DNA from: Moritella sp. PE36
GTDB taxonomy: Bacteria > Pseudomonadota > Gammaproteobacteria > Enterobacterales > Moritellaceae
NCBI RefSeq assembly: GCF_000170855.1
Contig: NZ_ABCQ01000005.1
Span: 1-64,000, forward strand
Direction: 5' to 3'
DNA length: 64,000 bases
The notes below the pieces were generated by a model. That model saw only the letters and a program-made list of their open reading frames with translations. It was not told where the DNA came from and made no database searches. A program made the translations under genes and the position numbers. The first letter of the stretch is position 1, and each line of letters starts with the position of its first letter. Positions 20,043-28,709 of this stretch are shown here, in pieces.

Positions 20043-21299
20043 CTATAATGCTTGAAAGTAGCGAATGCGGGCTAAAGTTTTTAAACTTTGGAAATGCAGT
20101 TGATGGTATTCGAGCTCGAAAGCCTGTTCATCCATTAATGCTTTGATAACTTGTTCAAAATCATTGGTATTAGCTTGGTAGCCTTGCATTACTGCCGCAC
20201 TATTTAATTTGGCTTGTACCAGTAACGTGTCTTGATAACGTTGCATCCGGGCTTCGGTATTATTGAAATTAGCGATAGCACCATTTAATATGCCATTGAA
20301 TTTTATCAGTAATAAGTCTTTTTCAGCTTGCTTCATGCCTTTACCTTGGGTGGCTGCGATCACCACTTGATCCTGGCGGTTACTGGTAAAAAGCGGAACA
20401 TTCATCGTGACAAAACCACTGATTAAATCACTGCGACTAGAGCCGGTATTCATGTCCATGGTTTCGCGGTGACCATAGCCAATATCCACTTTGAATGCGG
20501 GTTTATACGATTCATTGGCGGAGGCAATGGTATTTTGAGCGACATCAATGGCTTGTTGCGCGGCTAATACTTGTGGGTGACTGGCGAGTAATGCGTAATG
20601 TCGCACCTGTGCTAGCTGCGCATACTCACGACTTTGTGACCATTGTGGTAATTGCGGATCTAAGTCGGTAAACGCTTGCGGGCCAACCCAAGAGACCAGT
20701 TGTCCGCGTAAGGCTTGCTCTTGCTGGGCAAAGGCGGAAATTTTGTCATCAAATTTCGCTAGTTCAAGTTCTGCCTTTATTAGATCTTGATTTTGTTTGT
20801 AACCAAGTTCGAATTGGCGATAGAGATTCGTTACGTTCTGACGGAACAGATCCTGATTTTTAACCAGTATCTGCTGTGCCATACGGGTAAAACGAATATC
20901 GAACCAAAGTTCTCTGATCTGCAGTTTTAATTCCAATTGACGATTTTCTGCTAAATGCATACTTTGTTGCGTTTGTAGGGTAAATCCTTTGGCATTGAGC
21001 TCGAGCGTATCACCCCGTGCGAACTGTTGTGATAGGCCAAGACTAAATTGAGTCATGGGATCGTCTGACAACGAAAAACTGTCGATCGGTACATTCGCTA
21101 AACCGAGTTTTATCATTGGATCGGCAAGTTGCGATTGGCTGATGGCTTGTGCTTTAAAGCTCGCTTGTTGAGCTCGATATAATGTTGCGGAGGGATCGCG
21201 TTGTAGCGCAATATTTTCTGCAACAGATAGCGTTAATTGTTGGGCATTAACATTTAATGTCAGTAATGCTAATAACCCCAAATAAAATTTGGATGGCAT
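20043..21299 (-). CDS. cusC: CusC/TolC-like outer-membrane efflux protein
   Basis: A 418-residue outer-membrane factor of the TolC family with a signal peptide ending near N-V-N-A (residue 19) and no lipobox. Long heptad-rich helices alternate with short strand segments, as in the alpha-barrel/beta-barrel fold. It lies 8 bp before cusB and would form the exit duct of the exporter. Confidence 0.85.
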   Translation of the reverse strand: MPSKFYLGLLALLTLNVNAQQLTLSVAENIALQRDPSATLYRAQQASFKAQAISQSQLADPMIKLGLANVPIDSFSLSDDPMTQFSLGLSQQFARGDTLELNAKGFTLQTQQSMHLAENRQLELKLQIRELWFDIRFTRMAQQILVKNQDLFRQNVTNLYRQFELGYKQNQDLIKAELELAKFDDKISAFAQQEQALRGQLVSWVGPQAFTDLDPQLPQWSQSREYAQLAQVRHYALLASHPQVLAAQQAIDVAQNTIASANESYKPAFKVDIGYGHRETMDMNTGSSRSDLISGFVTMNVPLFTSNRQDQVVIAATQGKGMKQAEKDLLLIKFNGILNGAIANFNNTEARMQRYQDTLLVQAKLNSAAVMQGYQANTNDFEQVIKALMDEQAFELEYHQLHFQSLKTLARIRYFQAL

Positions 21300-21340
21300 G
21301 GTATTCCCTTAATTAATTGGTGTTTAAAAACGATTAAAAA

Positions 21341-21718
21341 TCAATTAATGAGAGGAGGGCGATAGAGGCTATCTTGGTGTTGTTTTAGAGGCGGGGTTAA
21401 TTCGTAACGTAGCGAGTTACTTTGTTTATAGCTGTTTAAGAGCAGCTTATTATTGTAATTAATAAATGATGATACGCAGGTGGTATTACAGTCATTACAA
21501 TTATCCATATTGCTGCAATCTTCGTTATCATATTGGTTTGTGGCATGCTGAACTTGCGGATTATCATGCTGCATTTTACTCATACTATCTTGAGAGTCGC
21601 ATGGCATGTTTTGCATATCACAAGAAATAGTAGCGGACATAGTTCGCATGCTCATTGCCTGAAGCGGTAATGAGAATGTGTTTATTAATACTAATAAAAT
21701 TAATAGCACTATGCGCAT
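21341..21718 (-). CDS. Small secreted Cys/Met-rich protein, first gene of copper operon
   Basis: A 125-residue protein with a signal peptide (residues 1-21, ending L-Q-A). The mature part has many methionines and a cysteine cluster (C-S-N-M-D-N-C-N-D-C-N-T-T-C), consistent with metal binding. It is the promoter-proximal gene of the efflux operon. Small proteins of this kind sit at the head of copper operons in related bacteria, but I cannot name a family with certainty. A periplasmic copper-sensing or buffering role is inference. Confidence 0.6.
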   Translation of the reverse strand: MRIVLLILLVLINTFSLPLQAMSMRTMSATISCDMQNMPCDSQDSMSKMQHDNPQVQHATNQYDNEDCSNMDNCNDCNTTCVSSFINYNNKLLLNSYKQSNSLRYELTPPLKQHQDSLYRPPLIN

Positions 21719-21758
21719 AAAGTAAAATACATTAAAAGTGAATGATGAATATAACGGG

Positions 21759-21789
21759 ATGATAATCTTTACCTTAAGGGGAAGGTCAA
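21759..21789 (-). promoter_or_regulatory. MerR/CueR-type promoter of the copper operon
   Basis: On the minus strand TTGACC (21784-21789) and TATCAT (21759-21764) are separated by 19 bp, the over-long spacing typical of MerR-family promoters. The spacer starts TTCCCCTT as in the E. coli copA promoter bound by CueR. A dyad ACCTT-N6-AAGGT is present. The start codon lies about 40 bases downstream. No cueR gene is in the window. Confidence 0.65.
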
Positions 21790-21827
21790 GTGTTGAGGTG
21801 GGGATATTGGTGGTAAATTTTAGGTAT

Positions 21828-21852
21828 AAAAAAACCTCGATAAACGAGGTTT
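21828..21852 (-). terminator. Terminator of the tRNA operon
   Basis: An 8-bp stem (21832-21839 with 21845-21852) precedes a T-run on the minus strand, 24 bases after the last tRNA-Lys. Confidence 0.85.
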
Positions 21853-21875
21853 CTTTATTTATTCTGGTAAGAAAG

Positions 21876-21951
21876 TGGTGGGCTGTGAAGGATTTGAACC
21901 TTCGACCAATTGATTAAAAGTCAACTGCTCTACCAACTGAGCTAACAGCCC
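21876..21951 (-). tRNA. tRNA-Lys (UUU), copy 3 of the operon
   Basis: A 76-base cloverleaf with anticodon TTT, standard T-loop (GGTTCAAATCC) and encoded CCA. Last gene of the array in the direction of transcription. Confidence 0.97.
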
Positions 21952-22006
21952 CCGAATTCTTTCTTTTATAGCTTTATGTTTTATGACATAAACACCACAA
22001 TTTAAG

Positions 22007-22082
22007 TGGTGGGTCCTACTGGGCTTGAACCAGTGACCCTCGCCTTGTAAGGGCGATGCTCTCCCAACTGAGCTAAGGACCC
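22007..22082 (-). tRNA. tRNA-Val (UAC), copy 3
   Basis: A 76-base cloverleaf with anticodon TAC and encoded CCA. Confidence 0.97.
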
Positions 22083-22121
22083 ACAATATTTTTTAGCGAT
22101 AGTTGTGGCTATCGTTTAAAC

Positions 22122-22198
<77 letters not shown>

Positions 22199-22249
22199 AC
22201 AATTTTGTTTTCACTGCTTATCTAATAATAAGAAATAACAGTAAGAAAG

Positions 22250-22325
22250 TGGTGGGCTGTGAAGGATTTGAACCTTCGACCAATTGATTAAAAGTCAACT
22301 GCTCTACCAACTGAGCTAACAGCCC
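22250..22325 (-). tRNA. tRNA-Lys (UUU), copy 2
   Basis: Same sequence as the other tRNA-Lys copies; anticodon TTT, encoded CCA. Confidence 0.97.
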
Positions 22326-22381
22326 CCGTATTCTTTCTTTTTATAGCTTCATGTCTTATGACATAAACACCACAATTTAAG

Positions 22382-22457
22382 TGGTGGGTCCTACTGGGCT
22401 TGAACCAGTGACCCTCGCCTTGTAAGGGCGATGCTCTCCCAACTGAGCTAAGGACCC
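22382..22457 (-). tRNA. tRNA-Val (UAC), copy 2
   Basis: Same sequence as the other tRNA-Val copies; anticodon TAC, encoded CCA. Confidence 0.97.
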
Positions 22458-22496
22458 ACATTATTTTTTAGCGATAGTTGTGACTATCGTTTAAAC

Positions 22497-22573
<77 letters not shown>

Positions 22574-22611
22574 ACAATGCTGTGTCTTACTTACGTAAGT
22601 TATAAAGAAAG

Positions 22612-22687
22612 TGGTGGGCTGTGAAGGATTTGAACCTTCGACCAATTGATTAAAAGTCAACTGCTCTACCAACTGAGCTAACAGCCC
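22612..22687 (-). tRNA. tRNA-Lys (UUU), copy 1
   Basis: Anticodon TTT, encoded CCA; identical to the other copies. Confidence 0.97.
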
Positions 22688-22752
22688 CCGAATTCTTTCT
22701 TTATAGTAAATCCCGTTACTTATCTTATAAAGATATAACCAGACTTAATATA

Positions 22753-22828
22753 TGGTGGGTCCTACTGGGCTTGAACCAGTGACCCTCGCCTTGTAAGGGC
22801 GATGCTCTCCCAACTGAGCTAAGGACCC
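22753..22828 (-). tRNA. tRNA-Val (UAC), copy 1, first of the operon
   Basis: Anticodon TAC, encoded CCA. This is the promoter-proximal tRNA of the eight-gene array. Confidence 0.97.
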
Positions 22829-23235
22829 CATACTTTCGATTAATGTTGGAAACGTTGTTTTGAAGCAGCGCCCCTAATCGAGGAGGCAGATATTATCCAG
22901 ATCCAAATGTTTATGCAACCCCTAAATCAATTATTTTATTTAAATTGATTGCTTGCGATCTTTTTTACTGCTTTTTGCCTACAAAGTGCGCGTAATTGGT
23001 TTGTTTACAACAGAGTTTCTAATAGTAGGAAACAAATTAACGAACGGCCACAATAATATGAATACCAAGTTACCCTAATCCAACATTAATAATGTGACTA
23101 TTTTGGCGCTATAAGTTTACCATTATCTAGAAAACTGTTAGCATCATCACACTTCTATGCCTGCCTTATAGGCTAAATTTTATTGTAAAAAATCAACAGA
23201 ATTTAAGCATGGGTTCTCTCATTTAAGGTTTTATT
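22829..23235. other. Intergenic region between tRNA operon and cyaA
   Basis: About 400 bases. The left part holds the tRNA promoter on the minus strand; the right part must hold the cyaA promoter. I see no open reading frame worth calling and no convincing full CRP site. Confidence 0.6.
22890..22918 (-). promoter_or_regulatory. Stable-RNA promoter of the tRNA operon
   Basis: On the minus strand TTGCAT (22913-22918) and TAATAT (22890-22895) are 17 bp apart. The next bases, CTGCCTCC, are a C/G-rich discriminator as found at stringently controlled tRNA and rRNA promoters. Confidence 0.75.
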
Positions 23236-25740
23236 TTGCAGAATAAAATTGCTGAACTGAAACATAAAGCTAAGTTGTTCAATCAGCTTAGACTTGATCG
23301 CGCCTTATCCTTAATGGATGATAATGGGCGTAAAGTGACAGCTATTTTACCTCTTTTACTGCATTGTAATCACCCAAACTTACCTGTTTATCTTGATGGT
23401 GCAGTGCCAACTGGCATCTGTTTATTTACCCCAGATGAACAACAACAAGATTATTTAACCTCATTAAATGTAGCACTAGATGATGACAAATGTATCACGT
23501 GCTCACCAATATATAGCTTATATGCGATGGGGAGTACCGGTTCCATCGGTCAAAATTGGCGTAGTGATTTAGATATTTGGGTATGTCACGATCCTGCCAT
23601 GAGTGATGAGGATGCGCAGTTATTAGAGCAAAAATGCACATTGATAACCGCGTGGGCTGAGACCTTTAATGTTGAAGTTAACTTTTTCTTGATTGCTGAA
23701 GATAAATTTAGAAAAGTGAATAATGCAGTGATGACGAAGGAAAGTTGTGGCAGTGCTCAGCATTTCTTGTTACTCGACGAATTTTATCGTAGTGCACTGC
23801 GGATCGCAGGTAAACCAAGCCTTTGGCATATATTGCCGGTTGAATTTGATAATAATTATGATGATTATGTTGATCAATTGGTGGTAGATGGTGTCATTGA
23901 TCGCGAAGAGTGGGTCGATTTAGGTGGTTTCCCGTGTATCCCCGCTGAAGAATATTTTGGTTCAGCGTTGTGGCAGCTCTATAAAGGCATCGATTCTCCT
24001 TATAAGGCGGTATTGAAAACCTTATTAATGGAAGCTTACTCGGCGGAATACCCAAATAACCGCTTGTTATCGCAAATCATGAAAGAAAATTTTCAATTGG
24101 CGTCTTCACAACAATTAGCTTCTTCACCGCAATTGGCATTATCACACGATACCTATTACCAGATCTTAATCAAAGTAACGGCTTATCTCGAGAAAATCGG
24201 TGACAATGCCCGCGTTGATTTATTACGTCGCTGTTTTTACTTGAAAATGTTTAGCGGTAATTGCGCGGCAGAAAAGCTCGCGCGCCCAGAATGGCATCGA
24301 ACCTCTGTTGCTGAAGTCATTAGTGAATGGAATTGGCACCCTGATCGTATTGCCCATCTGGATAATCGTGACAATTGGAAGATCGAGCAAGTACAAGAAG
24401 CACATCCCGAATTACTTGATGCCATGATGAAGGGTTATCGTAATCTGATTGGTTTTGCCCGTCGTAATAATATTAGTGAATCGATTAATCCAGCCGATAT
24501 CGGCATCTTATCGCGTAAGTTATATGCCGCGTTTGAGTCTCTGCCGGGGAAAGTGACTTACATAAACCCCCAGATCTCGCCAGACTTATCCGAACAGCAA
24601 CTCAGTTTTGTGCAAGTACCCGATGGCCGTTTTAATAATTCCGGTTGGTACTTATATAATTCGTCGTTAGAGCCAATGCAGATTGTTGGTCGTAAACCTT
24701 TAGAGCATAACGGTTATCTGAGTAAGTTGGTGGCATGGAGTTACTTCAATGGCTTGATGGCGGATAAAACTCAAGTGGATATTTTCAACCAAGATTCAGA
24801 TATGAATAGCGATGTATTGAATTCATTCTGCAAAGATCTTAAAAGTAAATTTCCTATTCAAGCAAAACCTGCATCGAATCAAGCATTAAGCCGACCTTGT
24901 GAAATTCGCGACTTATCCATATTTTTGAATTTAGAATACGACCCGACCAACCATTGGGGCGGTCGTATTATTGAATTTGATACCAATACCAGTGATGTAT
25001 TTTCATTTGGTGATTGTAAAGCTTGCTTAGTCGGTAGTATCGACCTGATATATCGTAATTCTTGGAATGAAGTACGTACGCTGCATTTTTCTGGTGAAGA
25101 ACGTATTGTCGATGCATTAACCACGATCATGGGCAAGATGCATCAAGATGCAACGGAACCCGATTCAATTAAAGTCTTTTGCTATAGCTTACATTTCCGT
25201 GGTTTGATCCGGCATAGTTTCGAACGCTTGGTACGTGATTGTATTAGTACCCGATTACAGCGTGATAAAGATCAGATTGTGAAAATGATCACGATTAGTG
25301 ACGACCGCTTTGGTATTTATTTTGAACGCCGCGGTGTGTCTATTCGTAAACTAGAAACCTCTTTGGATCTGTATAACCATATTTCAGAGCGTAAATTACA
25401 GCAAATGCCGCTACGAATTGATAAAACCACCACGGCTGAAGGTACGCCATTAGCGGTGGAATCACATTCATCAGAAGGGTTAGTGCAGTTCTTCTTTGAG
25501 AATTATAAAAACGGCTTTAACGTTTATATTGTTGATGAGGCTAACCGCGTAGAAACTTACCAGCATTTAAGTGGCAATAAAGATGAGCTGATCAAAGGTG
25601 TGCACCGTTTTTATACCAACTCCCAAGAAGAATCTCGTAACGAAGGTGCCTTTGCTAATTTCAACTTACCGCAATTTTACGATATCGTTTATTCCGAAAA
25701 TAAAGAATTAGAAGTCATTCCTTACGTATCCACTAAATAA
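23236..25740 (+). CDS. cyaA: Class I adenylate cyclase
   Basis: CyaA makes cAMP, which works with CRP in catabolite control. The 834-residue protein follows E. coli CyaA closely: N-terminal L-R-L-D-R-A-L, the nucleotidyltransferase core M-G-S-T-G-S-I-G-Q with S-D-L-D-I-W-V-C-H near residue 110, and the regulatory C-terminal half ending N-L-P-Q-F-Y-D-I-V. It lacks the last residues of the E. coli C-terminal tail. The start is a TTG with AAGG upstream; E. coli cyaA also uses TTG, which keeps synthesis low. Downstream, the usual neighbour cyaY is displaced by two small RNAs and qnr. Confidence 0.96.
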   Translation: MQNKIAELKHKAKLFNQLRLDRALSLMDDNGRKVTAILPLLLHCNHPNLPVYLDGAVPTGICLFTPDEQQQDYLTSLNVALDDDKCITCSPIYSLYAMGSTGSIGQNWRSDLDIWVCHDPAMSDEDAQLLEQKCTLITAWAETFNVEVNFFLIAEDKFRKVNNAVMTKESCGSAQHFLLLDEFYRSALRIAGKPSLWHILPVEFDNNYDDYVDQLVVDGVIDREEWVDLGGFPCIPAEEYFGSALWQLYKGIDSPYKAVLKTLLMEAYSAEYPNNRLLSQIMKENFQLASSQQLASSPQLALSHDTYYQILIKVTAYLEKIGDNARVDLLRRCFYLKMFSGNCAAEKLARPEWHRTSVAEVISEWNWHPDRIAHLDNRDNWKIEQVQEAHPELLDAMMKGYRNLIGFARRNNISESINPADIGILSRKLYAAFESLPGKVTYINPQISPDLSEQQLSFVQVPDGRFNNSGWYLYNSSLEPMQIVGRKPLEHNGYLSKLVAWSYFNGLMADKTQVDIFNQDSDMNSDVLNSFCKDLKSKFPIQAKPASNQALSRPCEIRDLSIFLNLEYDPTNHWGGRIIEFDTNTSDVFSFGDCKACLVGSIDLIYRNSWNEVRTLHFSGEERIVDALTTIMGKMHQDATEPDSIKVFCYSLHFRGLIRHSFERLVRDCISTRLQRDKDQIVKMITISDDRFGIYFERRGVSIRKLETSLDLYNHISERKLQQMPLRIDKTTTAEGTPLAVESHSSEGLVQFFFENYKNGFNVYIVDEANRVETYQHLSGNKDELIKGVHRFYTNSQEESRNEGAFANFNLPQFYDIVYSENKELEVIPYVSTK

Positions 25741-25822
25741 CCCCCATTTTATATAAATAATTCTTATCGCTTAGTTGGTTTTATTGAAAACGGCTAACGT
25801 TATTTTATAGTTTGTTTTTGCA

Positions 25823-25853
25823 CTGTAAGACATCGTCCATTTAAGCTGTAAGA
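25823..25853 (+). promoter_or_regulatory. Candidate GacA/UvrY/VarA binding sites upstream of csrB copy 1
   Basis: CTGTAAGA occurs twice (25823-25830 and 25846-25853), about 190 bases before the RNA start. This matches the half-site (TGTAAG) and the usual distance of the GacA upstream activating element, though the inverted half is not present. Confidence 0.5.
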
Positions 25854-26032
25854 TTATGCCATTTATCTATTGTAGTCGTATTCGTTTTAGCACATGTGAT
25901 ACACTCTGTCCTGAAATTTAATGTGTTGATATAAAACAACTTAATTATTTATGTGACTTGGATCTTGTATTTATTTTGAAAAATAAGTAATTTCCGTGTT
26001 GCAGCAATATCGGATTTCTCTATAGTAGGTAC

Positions 26033-26362
26033 CCGTAAGGACGCACAACATAGTTGGTAAGGATTACTGACTAGATATGGATTATCGAATAGGATTTACC
26101 ACAGGATGTGGTCGCAAGGAAAAGTCTTCAGGATGAAGATGCGATGGACACTCAACGGATATGAGTATAAAGGACACCTCCAGGATGGAGATGAAATAAA
26201 TCGGCATGATTTATTGTACCAGGATGGTAATAACAAAAACCCGATGGATTGGGAGTTAAACCTAAAGGAAATTAGGTAAGTCAATTTGCAGGGAGCAAAA
26301 TAAGTTCAAGGATTGGGCTACATGACTACTTAAGGACGGCATTTATGCCGTCCTTTTCTTTT
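26033..26362 (+). ncRNA. csrB: CsrB-family small RNA, copy 1
   Basis: CsrB RNAs sequester the translation regulator CsrA through many GGA motifs in hairpin loops. About 18 GGA motifs are visible in 300 bases, several in perfect hairpins of the C-A-G-G-A-T-G type (for example 26099-26111, and within CTTCAGGATGAAG, CTCCAGGATGGAG, TACCAGGATGGTA). The segment AAAGGACACCTCCAGGATGG is shared with E. coli CsrB as I recall it. Promoter elements TTGCAG (25999-26004) and TATAGT (26021-26026) set the start near 26033. An 11-bp terminator stem (26332-26342 with 26345-26355) and T-rich tail end it. Confidence 0.92.
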
Positions 26363-26679
26363 ATCTGCGTTTTATTTCTACTGCTCTTTCAATGATAACC
26401 AAGCGCTTGATTTGCTGGTTTATCGTACGATCCCTTGCCGTTATCGCTCATTTATTACCATGCCTTTTGATAGCGTTTAACAACGCTTACATGAATAGTT
26501 GTTGAGCATTCGATTGCCATCCAGTTATATTCATTTTATCTTCTCTACAGCGTAATTACCCCGCTCAAAATGGCAGTTTTATTAACCTGCTTTTATTTAA
26601 AATAACGCATGTAATAGTGCTAGGTAAGATGCCTATGTTGATAGTAATCTGATGCTAATTCGAGCAAGAGAACAAGATT
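26363..26679 (+). other. Intergenic region between csrB copy 1 and qnr
   Basis: About 317 bases without a convincing gene. It must contain the qnr promoter; I see no LexA box of the kind reported for qnrB. Confidence 0.6.
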
Positions 26680-27336
26680 ATGAAGACGACTGATAACACC
26701 TTTATTGAAGCAGACTTTACCGATCAGGATTTAGAATCGATGATCTTTACTCGCTGTGCATTTCACCGTTGTAATTTTAATCATGCGCAGCTCAGTGATG
26801 CGCAGTTTATTGATTGCCAATTTTTTGAATCGGGTAACATCTCTGGCTGCCGATTCGATTATGCCGATTTAAAAGGCGCGAGTTTTAAAAACTGCGATTT
26901 AAATATGAGTCAGTTTGTTGGGGCTGAGTGTTTTGGCATTGAATTTCGTGGCTGCAATTTGAAAGGCGTAGACTTTAATCGCGCTAGTTTTGCTAATTAC
27001 ATTACGCAAAAGTCCTTCTTTTGTTCTGCGTACATTACCCAGTGTAATTTGAGTTATGCCAATTTGGCTGATCAGCTGCTCGAAAAATGTGAATTATATG
27101 AAAACCGTTGGACGGGCTGTAATTTAGTGGGGGCCTCATTACAGGGCTCGGATCTGAGCCGTGGTGAATTTTCGCAAGAGAGTTGGCAGCAGTTTAATCT
27201 TCAACATTGTAATTTAAGTCACGTGGATCTCACCGGTCTCGACCCAAGACGGGTTAATTTACAGGGTGTGACCATTTGCAGTTGGCAGCAGGAACAACTA
27301 TTAGCGCCTTTGGGATTAATTATTCATGGTGATTAA
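26680..27336 (+). CDS. qnr: Qnr-type pentapeptide repeat protein
   Basis: A 218-residue protein built of A(D/N)LXX-like pentapeptide repeats, forming a right-handed quadrilateral helix that mimics DNA and shields gyrase from quinolones. It aligns end to end with QnrA: N-terminal F-T-D-Q-D-L, C-F-G-I-E-F-R-G-C-N-L-K-G, F-C-S-A-Y-I, L-E-K-C-E-L, G-S-D-L-S-R-G, D-P-R-R-V-N-L, and C-terminal W-Q-Q-E-Q-L-L-A-P-L-G. The length is the same as the family. Marine Vibrionaceae and Shewanella carry such genes on the chromosome. Here it sits between two csrB genes. Whether it confers measurable resistance cannot be read from sequence. Confidence 0.9.
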   Translation: MKTTDNTFIEADFTDQDLESMIFTRCAFHRCNFNHAQLSDAQFIDCQFFESGNISGCRFDYADLKGASFKNCDLNMSQFVGAECFGIEFRGCNLKGVDFNRASFANYITQKSFFCSAYITQCNLSYANLADQLLEKCELYENRWTGCNLVGASLQGSDLSRGEFSQESWQQFNLQHCNLSHVDLTGLDPRRVNLQGVTICSWQQEQLLAPLGLIIHGD

Positions 27337-27418
27337 TAAGGTTGAGTGATCACGATCACAGATTAACTGCTGTTCATTCATACGATACCGGCGTTGAGAT
27401 TATTGGCTGTTACCGGCG

Positions 27419-27429
27419 TGTAAGAGATC
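27419..27429 (+). promoter_or_regulatory. Candidate GacA/UvrY half-site upstream of csrB copy 2
   Basis: TGTAAGAGATC lies about 205 bases before the inferred start of the second CsrB RNA. It matches the left half of the known TGTAAG-N6-CTTACA element. Confidence 0.45.
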
Positions 27430-27629
27430 GACTATTTATGTTGATAGACAAAGTCGCTATATTTAAGTGTGATCCTAGGCTGTGAATAGATTTATTGCTA
27501 TTACTGTAATGCTTAAAGCCTATTCTCGCGGTATTTGTAGCGATTCGCACTGAGGAATTAGTGTTCATGCACTAATGTAATTTGTTTTTTATCGCTATTT
27601 ATTGTTTTTAGGTTTGCTATATTTGTTTC

Positions 27630-27945
27630 CAGAGACGCAGGAAGCTCATCAGGATGATGACTTGGCACTCTATATGAAACCGCAAGGATGTGGTGGATTA
27701 CAAGGATAGCACTCACGGATTTAGAGTGAATAAAGGACACCTCCAGGATGGAGATGAGAAGCAGGTTAGGATGACTTGTTAGGCTAGGATTGCCAAAGGA
27801 ACAACTCAAAGGATTGGGGAAAAGTGAATCACCTAATGGATTAGGTAAATGTCTAAGTGCAGGGAGCACAATCAGTTCAAGGATATGAGCTATTACGACA
27901 ACGTAAAAGGGCTGCACTAGTTACTAGTGCAGCCCTTTTCTTTTG
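27630..27945 (+). ncRNA. csrB2: CsrB-family small RNA, copy 2
   Basis: About 17 GGA motifs in 280 bases. It shares with copy 1 the AAAGGACACCTCCAGGATGG block and the GCAGGGAGCA block near the 3' end. A CATCAGGATGATG hairpin lies near the 5' end. A very stable terminator (27905-27920 paired with 27923-27938) plus T-rich tail ends it. The start is inferred from TATATT at 27618-27623; the -35 element is weak, in keeping with activator dependence. No protein-coding gene is supported here. Confidence 0.9.
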
Positions 27946-28040
27946 CCTAAAATTTACTTTCACACAAGCAAGACCTATCACATAAACAATACCAGTCACG
28001 TAAATCCGGTATTATTTACGTCATAAGAATTCACTTCATA

Positions 28041-28352
28041 TTAGAAACTAACGTTTTCACCGCCTTGATTTTTAACGGCCTCAGTTAATACTGCTGACAA
28101 TACTTGTTGAGTGCGGTTATCAACCCATACATCATTGATTAATGCGAAATGGTGGCCATTGGCTTTTGTTGCTACCCATATCTGGTGTAATGGTGTTTGT
28201 TTGTTTAAGATAATTTGCGAACCATCACGACAGTATAAAGTCAAAATACTGTTGCTGTTTTCATAATCGAGTTCAACATCACTGTCATCAATGATCTCTT
28301 CAAAGCTTATTAATAGTTCGTCAACCTGTTGGTGGAATTCTGAATCAGTCAT
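28041..28352 (-). CDS. cyaY: Frataxin-like iron donor CyaY
   Basis: A 103-residue frataxin homologue that modulates iron-sulphur cluster assembly on IscS/IscU. The acidic first helix (E-F-H-Q-Q-V-D-E-L-L, E-E-I-I-D-D-S-D-V-E) and the strand Q-I-W-V-A-T-K-A-N-G-H-H-F are typical. It is divergent from lptM, as cyaY is from its neighbour in E. coli. Confidence 0.93.
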   Translation of the reverse strand: MTDSEFHQQVDELLISFEEIIDDSDVELDYENSNSILTLYCRDGSQIILNKQTPLHQIWVATKANGHHFALINDVWVDNRTQQVLSAVLTEAVKNQGGENVSF

Positions 28353-28428
28353 TTTTTATTAATCCTATTGCTTTTAATTTTGTCAGTGCGATTATAAGGG
28401 ATAGAATTAATTTATCATTGAGTCGGTT

Positions 28429-28641
28429 ATGAGCCAAGCAAGAAAAACAATATTTATTACATTAGCCTTTATGTTTAGCGCTGGTTTACTCAGTGGTTGT
28501 GGTATTTCAGGTCCTTTATATGCACCAGGCACGGGACCCGATGCCAACAAAACCAAACAAATCCAGGTAGCAACACCGGCTACCGAAAGTGTAGAGCGTG
28601 ATGACGCAGCTGGCAAGACGCTAAGTAGCGACGCAGAATAA
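28429..28641 (+). CDS. lptM: LPS-assembly lipoprotein LptM (YifL)
   Basis: A 70-residue lipoprotein with lipobox L-S-G-C (Cys at residue 24) followed by G-I-S-G-P-L-Y, the conserved start of mature LptM. LptM associates with the LptD/LptE translocon in the outer membrane. It precedes lysA and dapF as in many gammaproteobacteria. Confidence 0.88.
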   Translation: MSQARKTIFITLAFMFSAGLLSGCGISGPLYAPGTGPDANKTKQIQVATPATESVERDDAAGKTLSSDAE

Positions 28642-28709
28642 ACATAATATTGGCACATGATGTGCTGTGAATGAGTTAGTTTACGAATTAAAAGACAAGG
28701 AATAGAGCA

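Noticed and set aside
21859-22086. A 75-residue minus-strand frame
   Set aside because: It runs through tRNA-Val and tRNA-Lys genes.
26096-26284. A 62-residue minus-strand reading frame
   Set aside because: Antisense to the first CsrB RNA; no ribosome site.
27558-27917. A 119-residue minus-strand reading frame
   Set aside because: It lies antisense to the second CsrB RNA; its peptide is an artefact of the GGA-rich sequence.
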